From Rhodobacteraceae bacterium MED-G08 (GTDB taxonomy: Bacteria; Pseudomonadota; Alphaproteobacteria; Rhodobacterales; Rhodobacteraceae), in assembly GCA_002457055.1 (NCBI GenBank), contig NTKT01000004.1:37300-101299 (forward strand): a stretch of DNA of 64,000 bases, given 5' to 3'. This document shows positions 17,983 through 26,157 of the stretch, piece by piece. The notes beneath the pieces are model-generated. The model had not been told where the DNA came from, did no database searches, and saw only the letters and a program-made list of their open reading frames with translations. The stretch's first letter is position 1; the number at the start of each line of letters is the position of its first letter. A program made the position numbers and the translations under genes.

Positions 17983-18543
17983 TTAACCAAGTTTTATCGT
18001 AGTTTCGTCAACAAATGAGGCCACAGGTACGGGCAAGTTCTCTGGTGCCGGACCCTTTCGAATGCGCCCCGAAGAATCGTAATGAGATCCATGGCATGGA
18101 CAAAACCAACCACCAAACTCACCAGCGCCATCTCCCAATGGAACGCAGCCGAGATGGGTACAAACACCCATCATCACAAGCCATTCACCGGCTTCGTCCA
18201 AAGACCGATTTTCATCAGCTGCGCTTGTTTCAGGTATGTTTTCATTACGTGCAGTACCATCAGGCAAATCGTTTAAAGAAACGGATCGGGCTTCTTGAAT
18301 CTCATCTTCAGTACGTCTGCGTATAAATACTGGCTTACCTAACCATTTAACAGTTAACTGTGTTCCTGGCTCCACTTCTGAAACATCAACTCTAATAGAT
18401 GCGAGTGCTTTAACGTCAGCAGATGGATTCATTTGGTTTACTAATGGCCATACTGCTGCCGCAGCCGTCACAGCTCCAGCCCCTGCCGTTGCATAATATA
18501 AAAAATCTCGTCTAGTACCATCTGCTTCGTGAGTATCTGACAC
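17983..18543 (-). CDS. petA: Rieske iron-sulfur subunit of the bc1 complex
   Basis: A 186-residue Rieske protein, first gene of petABC. A twin-arginine type N-terminus ([20 protein letters not shown]) doubles as the membrane anchor. The [2Fe-2S] boxes are CTHLGC and CPCHGSH, complete with two Cys and one His each. The start is GTG with GGAG seven bases upstream. The region before it holds a TATAAT-like box and a perfect 17-base inverted repeat, described separately. petP and petR, whose homologues govern bc1 expression in Rhodobacter, are 1.2 kb away beyond ilvE. Confidence 0.95.
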   Translation of the reverse strand: MSDTHEADGTRRDFLYYATAGAGAVTAAAAVWPLVNQMNPSADVKALASIRVDVSEVEPGTQLTVKWLGKPVFIRRRTEDEIQEARSVSLNDLPDGTARNENIPETSAADENRSLDEAGEWLVMMGVCTHLGCVPLGDGAGEFGGWFCPCHGSHYDSSGRIRKGPAPENLPVPVASFVDETTIKLG

Positions 18544-18554
18544 AGGATGTCTCC

Positions 18555-18560
18555 ATTATA
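18555..18560 (-). promoter_or_regulatory. Candidate -10 box of petABC
   Basis: On the minus strand TATAAT lies just before the GGAG of petA. It matches the sigma-70 -10 consensus, but would leave a leader of only about 10 bases, and the -35 position is poor (TTATTT at 17 bases, or TTGTTA within the inverted repeat at 20 bases). It may be chance in AT-rich DNA. Confidence 0.35.
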
Positions 18561-18570
18561 TTTCAGTGTG

Positions 18571-18587
18571 ATTGTTAAAATAACAAT
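18571..18587. promoter_or_regulatory. Perfect inverted repeat upstream of petABC, candidate operator
   Basis: ATTGTTA-AAA-TAACAAT: two 7-base arms around a 3-base centre, 28 bases before the petA start. It would cover the -35 region of the nearby TATAAT box. The size suits a dimeric winged-helix regulator such as a MarR-family protein, and one (petP) is encoded 1.2 kb away. This link is inference. The same sequence is not found upstream of petP. Confidence 0.5.
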
Positions 18588-18600
18588 TAGAATCGAATAG

Positions 18601-18661
18601 TATTTAGCGCCCAATTAACCGATCGTCCAGCACTCCTGCACGTGGTTTTTTATTTAGCGCC
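18601..18661. repeat. Two copies of an 11-base direct repeat, 50 bases apart, upstream of petABC
   Basis: TATTTAGCGCC occurs at 18601-18611 and exactly again at 18651-18661. The 50-base spacing is close to five helical turns, so two bound proteins would face the same side. It lies between petA and the 3' end of ilvE, upstream of the inverted repeat, and could be an activator site such as one for PetR. Confidence 0.45.
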
Positions 18662-18702
18662 GTTGTGTCGCAAGTGAAGAGCTCTGTATAACATTATAGA
18701 AA

Positions 18703-19572
18703 CTATTCACGAACTAATTGTTCGTAATTTTTTGATACTGCTTGCGTAAGCTCTCCCACCTCAAAATTATAATTACCAATTTGCCCAACTGGAGTTATCT
18801 CGGCTGCAGACCCAGTCAACCAACATTGACTGAAGTCTTCCAATTCGCCCGGCAAAATATGCCTTTCATGGACCTTGACTCCCATCTTGGTAAGCATCTC
18901 AATAACTGTTTGTCGTGTTAATCCATTTAGGAACGCATCTGGCGTAGGAGTATGAACTTCACCATCCTTAACAAAAAATATATTTGCTCCAGTTGCCTCT
19001 GCAACGTAGCCCCGATAATCCATCATCATGGCATCTGAACACCCGTTGGCTTCTGCTGTGTGCTTTGACATTGTGGCAATCATATAGAGACCGGCGGCCT
19101 TAGCTTCAAAGGGTGCAGTTTTCGGATCTGGCCGCTGCCATTTTGCCACGTCTAATTTTGCACCTTTCATCTTAGCGTCGCCGTAATAATTACCCCAAGA
19201 CCAGGTAGCGACGGCCAGATTTACAGGATTTCGCAGTGATGCAACACCCATATCCTCCCCGGCACCGCGCCAAGCTACTGCTCGTACATAAGCATCCTCT
19301 AGTTTGTTTGCACGTAAAGCGTCGTATTTGGCTTTTTCAATTTCATCAACGCTGTAAGGAATTTCAAAATCTACCATTTTCGCTGATTTTAAAAGTCTCT
19401 GAGAATGCAATACACTTTTAAATATTTTTCCATTATACGCGCGCTCACCTTCAAAAACTGAACTAGCATAATGCATCGCATGCGTTAAGATATGAACATT
19501 TGCATCACGCCATTCTATCAACTTACCATTCATCCAAATTTTGCCATCACGGTCGTCGTAGCTTCCTGACAT
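18703..19572 (-). CDS. ilvE: Branched-chain amino acid aminotransferase
   Basis: A 289-residue fold-type IV PLP enzyme that makes the last transamination in leucine, isoleucine and valine synthesis. The PLP lysine is Lys158 in FEAKAAG. Other family marks are HYASSVFEGERAY near the N-terminus, MMMDYRGYVAEATGANIFFV, and FLNGLTRQTVIEM. GAGGG eight bases before the ATG supports the start. It is divergent from petP and sits between petABC and petPR, in the same direction as petABC but 159 bases upstream with candidate petABC control sites between, so it is probably a separate transcript. Confidence 0.94.
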   Translation of the reverse strand: MSGSYDDRDGKIWMNGKLIEWRDANVHILTHAMHYASSVFEGERAYNGKIFKSVLHSQRLLKSAKMVDFEIPYSVDEIEKAKYDALRANKLEDAYVRAVAWRGAGEDMGVASLRNPVNLAVATWSWGNYYGDAKMKGAKLDVAKWQRPDPKTAPFEAKAAGLYMIATMSKHTAEANGCSDAMMMDYRGYVAEATGANIFFVKDGEVHTPTPDAFLNGLTRQTVIEMLTKMGVKVHERHILPGELEDFSQCWLTGSAAEITPVGQIGNYNFEVGELTQAVSKNYEQLVRE

Positions 19573-19749
19573 AATTATTCCCTCTCAACTAAGCAGTCAA
19601 AATCTGCATCTCCCCGCAGAATTAAAGGGCCGATACGGATATAAAATACCAAAAAAATCGATAATCGCTAGCAGTTAAGCATTGGAATGTCAACAAGACT
19701 GACGTAAAATAGCCATGAATATTTGACTTAAAAAAGGTAATTTGAGCGA

Positions 19750-20241
19750 ATGCAAAATGATCGAACCGGCGAAAGTCTCCTTTTCCTTACTGATGAGCAG
19801 CTGAGACAAGGTATTGAAGCTATGTTTTTTGCATATCGGGGATTTACAGCCGACCCCGATAGGATTCTTGAAAAATATAATTACGGCCGAGCTCATCATA
19901 GAGCAATGCATTTCATAAATCGTGTGCCGGGCACCAATGTTAACAATTTACTCAAGATATTAGGGGTCACAAAACAATCTTTAAACAGGGTCCTAAGAAC
20001 GCTTATCCAAGATGAATTAGTAACTCTAAAAATTGGAACAAAAGATCGAAGAGAACGGCATTTATATCTCACAGATAACGGCAAATCGCTCGAAAAACAG
20101 CTTTCCACTGCCCAAAGTCACAGAATGCGTGAGGCATATCGCCGAGTTGGACCGGACGCGGTAACTGGCTTCAAACAGGTTCTCGAGGCAATGATGGATC
20201 CCAAACTTCAAGTTACTTACAAAAAATTACGCAGCAGTTGA
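19750..20241 (+). CDS. petP: MarR-family regulator PetP
   Basis: A 163-residue MarR-type winged-helix protein: an N-terminal helix with RGFTADPDRILEKYN, the helix-turn-helix VNNLLKILGVTKQSLNRVLRTL, and the wing DELVTLKIGTKDRRERHLYLT. Residue pattern and position directly before an OmpR-type regulator match PetP of Rhodobacter, encoded with PetR near the bc1 genes. It is followed immediately by petR (stop and start adjacent), so they form one operon. It may bind the inverted repeat upstream of petABC, but that is not shown. Confidence 0.85.
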   Translation: MQNDRTGESLLFLTDEQLRQGIEAMFFAYRGFTADPDRILEKYNYGRAHHRAMHFINRVPGTNVNNLLKILGVTKQSLNRVLRTLIQDELVTLKIGTKDRRERHLYLTDNGKSLEKQLSTAQSHRMREAYRRVGPDAVTGFKQVLEAMMDPKLQVTYKKLRSS

Positions 20242-20946
20242 ATGAAGGAAGAGAAAAAACACATACTTATAGTAGATGACGATACTAGGATTTGTGATCT
20301 TTTAGAAAAATTCCTGAATAAAAATGGTTATCTTATATCCACTGTTCATAATGCTGAACAAGCGCGCCGCCTTCTCTTAGCCCTAGAGTTTGACCTAATT
20401 ATTCTTGATGTAATGATGCCAGGGGAAAGCGGAATTGAGTTAACAGTGGACTTACGAAAAAACGATAAAACACCTATTCTATTATTAACAGCTAGAGGTG
20501 AAGCAGAAGACCGAATACTGGGGCTTGAAGCAGGAGCAGACGACTACCTGCCAAAACCTTTTGAACCTATGGAATTACTCCTCAGAATACAGGCTATCTT
20601 AAGGCGGACCGGTGAAATCTCATTGACTAGGAATAAGGATAATCCAATTTTGTCATTTGGAGACGTTAGTTTTGATACAGAACGAAATGAATTATGGGAT
20701 AATGGAAAATTAATCTATCTCACTTCATCTGAGGCAAAGATTATGCAAATTTTTTCCCAAAGTGTTGGTATCCCAATTACAAGGTTTGATCTTATTAAAG
20801 CAATGCAAAATGATGGCAAAAATATGAACGATCGAGCCGTTGACGTGCAGATTACAAGACTAAGGCGAAAAATAGAGAACAAATCCAAAGAACCCAGATA
20901 TCTTCAAACCATTAGAGGTATTGGTTACATGCTGACGGCAGATTGA
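20242..20946 (+). CDS. petR: OmpR-family response regulator PetR
   Basis: A 234-residue response regulator. The receiver domain has the acidic pocket Asp12-Asp13, phospho-acceptor Asp56 in LDVMMP, Thr83 and Lys105 (LPKPF). The C-terminal OmpR winged helix spans about 135-234 (LTSSEAKIM, DRAVDVQITRLRRKIE, IRGIGYML). In Rhodobacter capsulatus the homologous petR lies by the bc1 genes and is needed for growth. No histidine kinase is adjacent here. It is convergent with ubiG, with only 17 bases between the stops. Confidence 0.9.
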   Translation: MKEEKKHILIVDDDTRICDLLEKFLNKNGYLISTVHNAEQARRLLLALEFDLIILDVMMPGESGIELTVDLRKNDKTPILLLTARGEAEDRILGLEAGADDYLPKPFEPMELLLRIQAILRRTGEISLTRNKDNPILSFGDVSFDTERNELWDNGKLIYLTSSEAKIMQIFSQSVGIPITRFDLIKAMQNDGKNMNDRAVDVQITRLRRKIENKSKEPRYLQTIRGIGYMLTAD

Positions 20947-20963
20947 CTGTAAAATCAAAGGTT

Positions 20964-21707
20964 CTAATTTTTAACACTCGACGTGACATAATTTACTGAA
21001 AGATCTTTATCAGAAATACTCCATTGCCAAGAAATCGGATTGAAAACAAAGCCTTTTTTATCAACCATTTTCAAACCTGCTTTGGTGATTATATCCTCTA
21101 ATTCCCGCGGCTTGAAAAATTTTGACCATTCGTGAGTTCCTTTTGGCAACCAACGCATAACGTACTCAGCTCCGATTATTGCCATAATGAAACTTTTAGG
21201 ATTCCGATTTAACGTTGAACAAACCATCAACCCCCCATCTTTTAATAAAGCCTCACAAGTTTTTATATAACCGGAGGGATCAGCTACATGCTCTATAACT
21301 TCCATATTTAATATGACGTCAAACCTTTCGGTATCGGCCAATAAACCCTCAGCTGTCCCATGGCGGTAATCAATCTTGAGGTTACTTTGTTTTGCATGTG
21401 CCATAGCAACAGGAATGTTTCGTTCCGCCGCATCAACACCAACAACCTGTGCTCCAAGACGCGCCATCGGCTCACATAACAAACCACCACCACAGCCTAT
21501 ATCAAGAATTCTTAGCCCATTAAACGGCTTGGCGTTTGTTGGGTCACATCCAAACTCAGTTCTTATCATAGAAATTATATAATCTAAACGGCATGGATTA
21601 AGCATATGCAGGGGCTTGAATTTACCATTTGGATCCCACCATTCCTCGGCCATAGCCTCGAATTTAGCTATCTCGTCAGGATCAATACTTACTTGAGAGG
21701 CTTGCAT
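20964..21707 (-). CDS. ubiG: Ubiquinone biosynthesis O-methyltransferase UbiG
   Basis: A class I SAM methyltransferase performing both O-methylations of ubiquinone synthesis. The SAM site is [20 protein letters not shown] followed by [11 protein letters not shown], with the later [16 protein letters not shown] and CSTLNR segments typical of UbiG. Two ATGs are close together. GGAG is six bases from the one at 21707 (247 residues) and directly touches the one at 21713, so 21707 is chosen. It is divergent from the proline iminopeptidase. The window also encodes UbiA, UbiB and UbiE at other loci. Confidence 0.94.
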   Translation of the reverse strand: MQASQVSIDPDEIAKFEAMAEEWWDPNGKFKPLHMLNPCRLDYIISMIRTEFGCDPTNAKPFNGLRILDIGCGGGLLCEPMARLGAQVVGVDAAERNIPVAMAHAKQSNLKIDYRHGTAEGLLADTERFDVILNMEVIEHVADPSGYIKTCEALLKDGGLMVCSTLNRNPKSFIMAIIGAEYVMRWLPKGTHEWSKFFKPRELEDIITKAGLKMVDKKGFVFNPISWQWSISDKDLSVNYVTSSVKN

Positions 21708-21756
21708 TTTCATCTCCGAATGGTTTTTAATAATCTACGGATTATATAGTGAAGTA

Positions 21757-22737
21757 ATGGACAGATACTCGGGACATAAAAGCGCAGGTGCTCAATTGTA
21801 TCCAACAATTGATCCGTTTGACCAGCAAATACTTCATGTAGATGGTGGTCATCAAGTTTATTTTGAACAGTGCGGAAAGGCTGATGGCATACCTGTAGTA
21901 GTATTACACGGTGGCCCTGGTGGAGGTTGTAGCCCATCAATGCGTAGATATTTTGATCCAAAAATTTACAGAGTTATTCTCTTTGATCAGCGCGGTTGTG
22001 GAAGATCGAGGCCATATGCAAGCGTGGAAAATAATACCACTCAGGATTTGATAAAAGATATTGAGGCAATCCGTACTCATTTAGGCATAAACCAATGGAT
22101 TGTATTCGGTGGAAGTTGGGGAGCAACTCTTGCTTTACTTTACGCACAAGCTTTCAAAAGTGCAGTTACCCATTTAGTTTTAAGAGGTGTATTTTTGATG
22201 ACACGCACTGAGCTTGATTGGTTTTATGGAGGTGGTGCTGGAAAATTCTGGCCTGAACAATGGAAAAAATTCACTGATCCGATTCCAGTAGACGAACACC
22301 ACGACCTAATCGCCGCCTATAATAAGAGACTTTTTTGTGGCAATGTATCAGTGGAAACAAAATACGGCCAAACGTGGTCGAACTGGGAAAATGCTTTGGC
22401 GTCTTTTCAAACGAATGGCAGAACGGCGTCAATGCCAGGGCCATACGCGAGGGCATTTGCCCGAATTGAAAATCACTATTTTTTAAATGGTGGTTTTCTA
22501 AAGAGCATGAACGAAATTTTGGAAAACACGGAGGCTATCAGCTCAATCCCGGGATTTGTAGTGCAAGGCCGGTTTGATATGATCTGTCCCCCAAAAAGCG
22601 CTTGGGATTTAGCGAATTGTTGGGATAATTGCGATCTTCGTATTGTCGACCATGCTGGTCATGCAATGTCAGAACCAGCAATTAGCTCCGAGTTGGTTAG
22701 AATAATGGATTTGATTGCGGAAACTATAAACGATTGA
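21757..22737 (+). CDS. pip: Proline iminopeptidase
   Basis: A 326-residue alpha/beta hydrolase of peptidase family S33 that removes N-terminal proline from peptides. The oxyanion region HGGPGGG is at 51-57, the DQRGCGRSRP segment at 78-86 and the nucleophile Ser120 in GGSWG. The catalytic His is in DHAGHAM near the C-terminus. Length and motif set match bacterial prolyl aminopeptidases closely. A cytoplasmic role in peptide recycling is expected. The nitroreductase gene follows after 27 bases on the same strand. Confidence 0.93.
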   Translation: MDRYSGHKSAGAQLYPTIDPFDQQILHVDGGHQVYFEQCGKADGIPVVVLHGGPGGGCSPSMRRYFDPKIYRVILFDQRGCGRSRPYASVENNTTQDLIKDIEAIRTHLGINQWIVFGGSWGATLALLYAQAFKSAVTHLVLRGVFLMTRTELDWFYGGGAGKFWPEQWKKFTDPIPVDEHHDLIAAYNKRLFCGNVSVETKYGQTWSNWENALASFQTNGRTASMPGPYARAFARIENHYFLNGGFLKSMNEILENTEAISSIPGFVVQGRFDMICPPKSAWDLANCWDNCDLRIVDHAGHAMSEPAISSELVRIMDLIAETIND

Positions 22738-22764
22738 AACTAGACTTCAGATAATAGGATAATA

Positions 22765-23337
22765 ATGCTTTCCCGTAATGAAACAGTAATGGATTTTTTG
22801 CTCAGTCGGAGATCCAAACCGGCAAAAACTCTTTCAGCTCCAATACCGAAAAAGGACGAACTGCTAGAACTATTAAGCGCAGCAGCTAGGACTCCAGATC
22901 ATGGAAAGCTAGTTCCTTGGCGCTTCATTGTGGTCCACAAAGAAAAATTATCGCAGCTGGGGACGCTCGTTGAAAGTGTAGGTGCTCAAGAGTCAATTCC
23001 GGAAGAGAAAATTTTAAAGGCAAAAAAACAATTGGAGAATGGCCATTTGGCAGTTGCTGTAATTGAAGTACAAAAGCATTCTGAAAAAATACCAAAAATT
23101 GAACAAACTTATTCTGCAGGTGCTGTTTGCCTAGCTCTCTTGAATGCAGCATCAGCTGCAGGATGGGGTGCTAACTGGTTAACAGGTTGGCACGTTCATG
23201 ATAGAGGATTTATAAAAAATGGTCTTGGACTTAAAGATAATGAATCTGTGGCAGGCTTGATCTACATCGGCACTCCATCTATCACACCCCTAGATAGGCC
23301 TCGACCAAATCTGGATGAAATTGTAGAATGGCAATAA
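22765..23337 (+). CDS. Nitroreductase-family flavoprotein (YdjA-like)
   Basis: A 190-residue small nitroreductase fold protein. The N-terminal SRRSKPAKTL and ARTPDHGKLVPWRFIVV segments are the FMN-binding motifs of the minimal YdjA-type subgroup, with AASAAGWGANWLTGW further on and a C-terminal GTPS-PLDRPRP. These enzymes reduce nitro groups or quinones with NAD(P)H in vitro. The natural substrate is generally unknown. It follows proline iminopeptidase on the same strand and is convergent with the DUF1467 gene. Confidence 0.88.
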   Translation: MLSRNETVMDFLLSRRSKPAKTLSAPIPKKDELLELLSAAARTPDHGKLVPWRFIVVHKEKLSQLGTLVESVGAQESIPEEKILKAKKQLENGHLAVAVIEVQKHSEKIPKIEQTYSAGAVCLALLNAASAAGWGANWLTGWHVHDRGFIKNGLGLKDNESVAGLIYIGTPSITPLDRPRPNLDEIVEWQ

Positions 23338-23367
23338 TTCAGACAAGGTTGGTTTATCTAAATTATT

Positions 23368-23637
23368 TTATCCAGCCAGTCTTCTAAACAAATCAATATC
23401 GTGAATTGTGATTATCTCAAAAATTATAATTAGTGTAATTATTAACCATATAAAAATCGTAACCCCAGTGGTTATTATAGCCTTTTTTTTTAAATTATGG
23501 ACTTCAGGTGCGCCCGCTTGAGTACCTTTAGCTACCGTCCCCAAATCACCCTGAGTTTTGATTTTAAACGGTATGACTATAAGGAAGGTCAAAAACCAGA
23601 TAACAGCGAATAAAACAAAAGCAGATGTAATAGTCAT
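23368..23637 (-). CDS. DUF1467 family small membrane protein
   Basis: An 89-residue protein with two hydrophobic helices (about residues 5-25 and 53-75) separated by a polar loop with TQGDLG and GTQAGAPEVHNLKKKA. The loop pattern, a TQG followed by GTxAGAP and a basic cluster, is that of DUF1467 proteins, which have no known function. It lies 24 bases downstream of methylmalonyl-CoA epimerase on the same strand, an arrangement I know from Rhodobacterales. Some relation to cytoplasmic membrane assembly is possible but unproven. Confidence 0.82.
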   Translation of the reverse strand: MTITSAFVLFAVIWFLTFLIVIPFKIKTQGDLGTVAKGTQAGAPEVHNLKKKAIITTGVTIFIWLIITLIIIFEIITIHDIDLFRRLAG

Positions 23638-23661
23638 GATACATTATCAAATACAAAAATA

Positions 23662-24066
23662 TTATATTTCTTCAAGCTCTATCAACGTGCCATTGAAATC
23701 TTTTGGGTGCAAAAAAATAACCGGTTTTCCATGAGCCCCAATTTTTGGCTCTGCCTCTCCCAAAACCCGCGCGCCAGAACTTAGAAGCTGATCTCGAGCC
23801 TTTTTGATATCTGTAACTTCATAACATATATGATGGATACCACCATTTGGGTTCTTGTCTAAGAAGCCCTGAATTGGACTGTTCAAACCAAGTGGGTGCA
23901 ACAATTCAATTTTAGTATTAGGCAATTCAATAAAAATCACGGTAACCCCATGCTCTTCTTCATCTACCGGATCACCGACCTCTGCGCCCAACGTGTTACG
24001 GTATTGCTCAGCGGCCGCAGCTAAATCTGGAACTGCTATAGCTACATGATTTAATCTACCAATCAT
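23662..24066 (-). CDS. mce: Methylmalonyl-CoA epimerase
   Basis: A 134-residue vicinal-oxygen-chelate fold protein that interconverts (S)- and (R)-methylmalonyl-CoA, on the way from propionyl-CoA to succinyl-CoA. Two beta-alpha-beta-beta-beta repeats are visible: one begins RLNHVAIAVPDL (His7) and the other GGIHHICYEVTDI. The metal ligands are expected among His7, the second-repeat His and a C-terminal Glu in GTLIELEE. Propionyl-CoA carboxylase and mutase are not in the window. It is followed by DUF1467 and preceded by aspS on the same strand. Confidence 0.92.
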   Translation of the reverse strand: MIGRLNHVAIAVPDLAAAAEQYRNTLGAEVGDPVDEEEHGVTVIFIELPNTKIELLHPLGLNSPIQGFLDKNPNGGIHHICYEVTDIKKARDQLLSSGARVLGEAEPKIGAHGKPVIFLHPKDFNGTLIELEEI

Positions 24067-24104
24067 TTAAATTCCTATCTGAAAACCTTAAAACTAATTT
24101 ACCT

Positions 24105-25886
24105 TCAACTATTGGGTATCGTCCGTAAATTTAATTCCATCAGCTGCTCGGATGTAGGCTCCGACGGAGCTCCCATCATTAAATCTTCAGCGCGCTGATT
24201 CATTGGAAACATAATTACTTCTCTAATGTTTTCTTGATTTGCCAGAAGCATTACTATTCTATCAATACCTGCTGCGCACCCTCCATGGGGCGGTGCTCCA
24301 AATTGAAAAGCATTGACCATTCCACCAAATCTTCTTCTTACCTCATCTTCTCCATAGCCAGCGATTTCAAAAGCCTTGAACATTAAGTCTGGCTGATGAT
24401 TTCTAATAGCCCCAGATACAAGTTCAAAACCGTTACAAGCCAGATCATATTGATATCCCAAAACACTTAAAGGATTACCATTTAAAGCGTCTAATCCACC
24501 TTGTGGCATTGAAAATGGGTTATGTTCAAAATCAATTTTTCCTGTTTCATCATCTTTCTCAAAGATTGGAAAATCAACTATCCAGGCAAATGCAAATCTA
24601 TTTTTATCTATTAAATTTAGCTCATCACCAATTACATTACGCGCTTTCCCAGCAACTCTTTCAAAAGATTTTGCCGTTCCACCTAGAAAAAATGCAGCAT
24701 CTCCTACACTCAAGCCCAATTGCTCTCGAATTGCCTCGGTCCTTTCAGGACCAATGTTTTTCGCAAGCGGACCAGCAGCTTCCATATGACCATCATTATC
24801 TCGCCAGAATATATACCCCATCCCAGGCAAACCCTCTTTTTGAGCAAAAGAGTTCATTCGATCACAAAACTTTCGAGATCCCCCACCCGGTGCAGGAATT
24901 GCTCTGATTTCTGTTCCATCTTTTTCCAAAATATTCGAAAAAATCGCAAACCCCGAATTTCTGAAATGCTCAGAAACATTTTGCATTTTGATTGGATTTC
25001 GCAGATCAGGCTTATCAGTTCCATAACTAATAGCAGAATCTCTATATGAGATTATTTCCCAATTTGCGGGTGCATCAACTACTTTTCCTCCGCCAAACTC
25101 CTTAAAAATATCTGCAATTATCGGGGATATTGTATCAAATACATCCTGCTGGGTAACAAAAGACATTTCCATATCTAATTGATAAAAATCAGTTGGACTA
25201 CGATCAGCCCTAGGATCTTCATCACGAAAACAAGGCGCTATCTGAAAATATTTATCAAATCCAGATACCATAATTAATTGTTTGAATTGCTGTGGAGCTT
25301 GTGGAAGCGCATAGAACTTTCCTTCATGCAGACGAGAAGGAACTAAAAAATCTCTTGCACCTTCTGGTGATGAAGCTGTGATAATTGGCGTTTGATATTC
25401 CCTGAAACCAATATCCCACATTTTCCGACGGATAGAAGCAATTACATCTGCACGTAATTTTATATTCTCCTGCATTACTTCACGGCGTAAGTCCAAGTAT
25501 CTGTAACGAAGCCTTGTCTCCTCAGGATACTCTTGATCACCAAAAACCATTAAAGGCAATTCAGCTGATGCTCCGAGCACTTCAATATCTCTTACAAATA
25601 CCTCAATTCCACCTGTGGAAATTTTAGTATTTATTAATTCTGGATCGCGGGCTTTAACTTCCCCGTCAATACGGATACACCATTCCGATCGTACATTTTC
25701 TACTTGGCTAAAAACTGGACTATCTGGATCGCACAAAACTTGTGTTACACCATAGTGATCACGTAGATCTATGAACAGGACCCCACCATGATCTCGAACT
25801 CTATGTACCCATCCCGAAAGGCGTACATTGCTTCCAACATCTTCTATTTTTAGATCTGCACATGTATGGCTTCGATAGTTATGCAT
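24105..25886 (-). CDS. aspS: Aspartate--tRNA ligase
   Basis: A class IIb aminoacyl-tRNA synthetase of bacterial type, 593 residues from the ATG at 25886. The N-terminal OB-fold anticodon domain starts [12 protein letters not shown]. The catalytic core has [48 protein letters not shown] (motif 2) and [13 protein letters not shown] (motif 3), with the bacterial GAD insertion between. GGAAGG lies seven bases before this ATG and four before another ATG one codon upstream. A longer reading from 25970 adds a hydrophobic, unconserved N-terminus and is rejected. Confidence 0.96.
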   Translation of the reverse strand: MHNYRSHTCADLKIEDVGSNVRLSGWVHRVRDHGGVLFIDLRDHYGVTQVLCDPDSPVFSQVENVRSEWCIRIDGEVKARDPELINTKISTGGIEVFVRDIEVLGASAELPLMVFGDQEYPEETRLRYRYLDLRREVMQENIKLRADVIASIRRKMWDIGFREYQTPIITASSPEGARDFLVPSRLHEGKFYALPQAPQQFKQLIMVSGFDKYFQIAPCFRDEDPRADRSPTDFYQLDMEMSFVTQQDVFDTISPIIADIFKEFGGGKVVDAPANWEIISYRDSAISYGTDKPDLRNPIKMQNVSEHFRNSGFAIFSNILEKDGTEIRAIPAPGGGSRKFCDRMNSFAQKEGLPGMGYIFWRDNDGHMEAAGPLAKNIGPERTEAIREQLGLSVGDAAFFLGGTAKSFERVAGKARNVIGDELNLIDKNRFAFAWIVDFPIFEKDDETGKIDFEHNPFSMPQGGLDALNGNPLSVLGYQYDLACNGFELVSGAIRNHQPDLMFKAFEIAGYGEDEVRRRFGGMVNAFQFGAPPHGGCAAGIDRIVMLLANQENIREVIMFPMNQRAEDLMMGAPSEPTSEQLMELNLRTIPNS

Positions 25887-26157
25887 CATATAGCCTTCCA
25901 AAGAAAAATAGTAACTCGCGTGGATACACAAGTTTGCGACTAAGATGTCAAGAGTTATAGGCCAAATCATATTAAATTGGCGTCTGTTTGTATTTTATTT
26001 TGTTTAAATTTATGTCATCAACAAATATTCGTTAGTAATGAAATACAAATTGCCGCGATTTCTCTTGCGGACTTTGGAAGTATCATTATAACGCGAAACA
26101 ATTTGCGTGATTTCCATACGTGGTTGCCCGAACTACTGCTGATCGAGAGTCAAAAAT

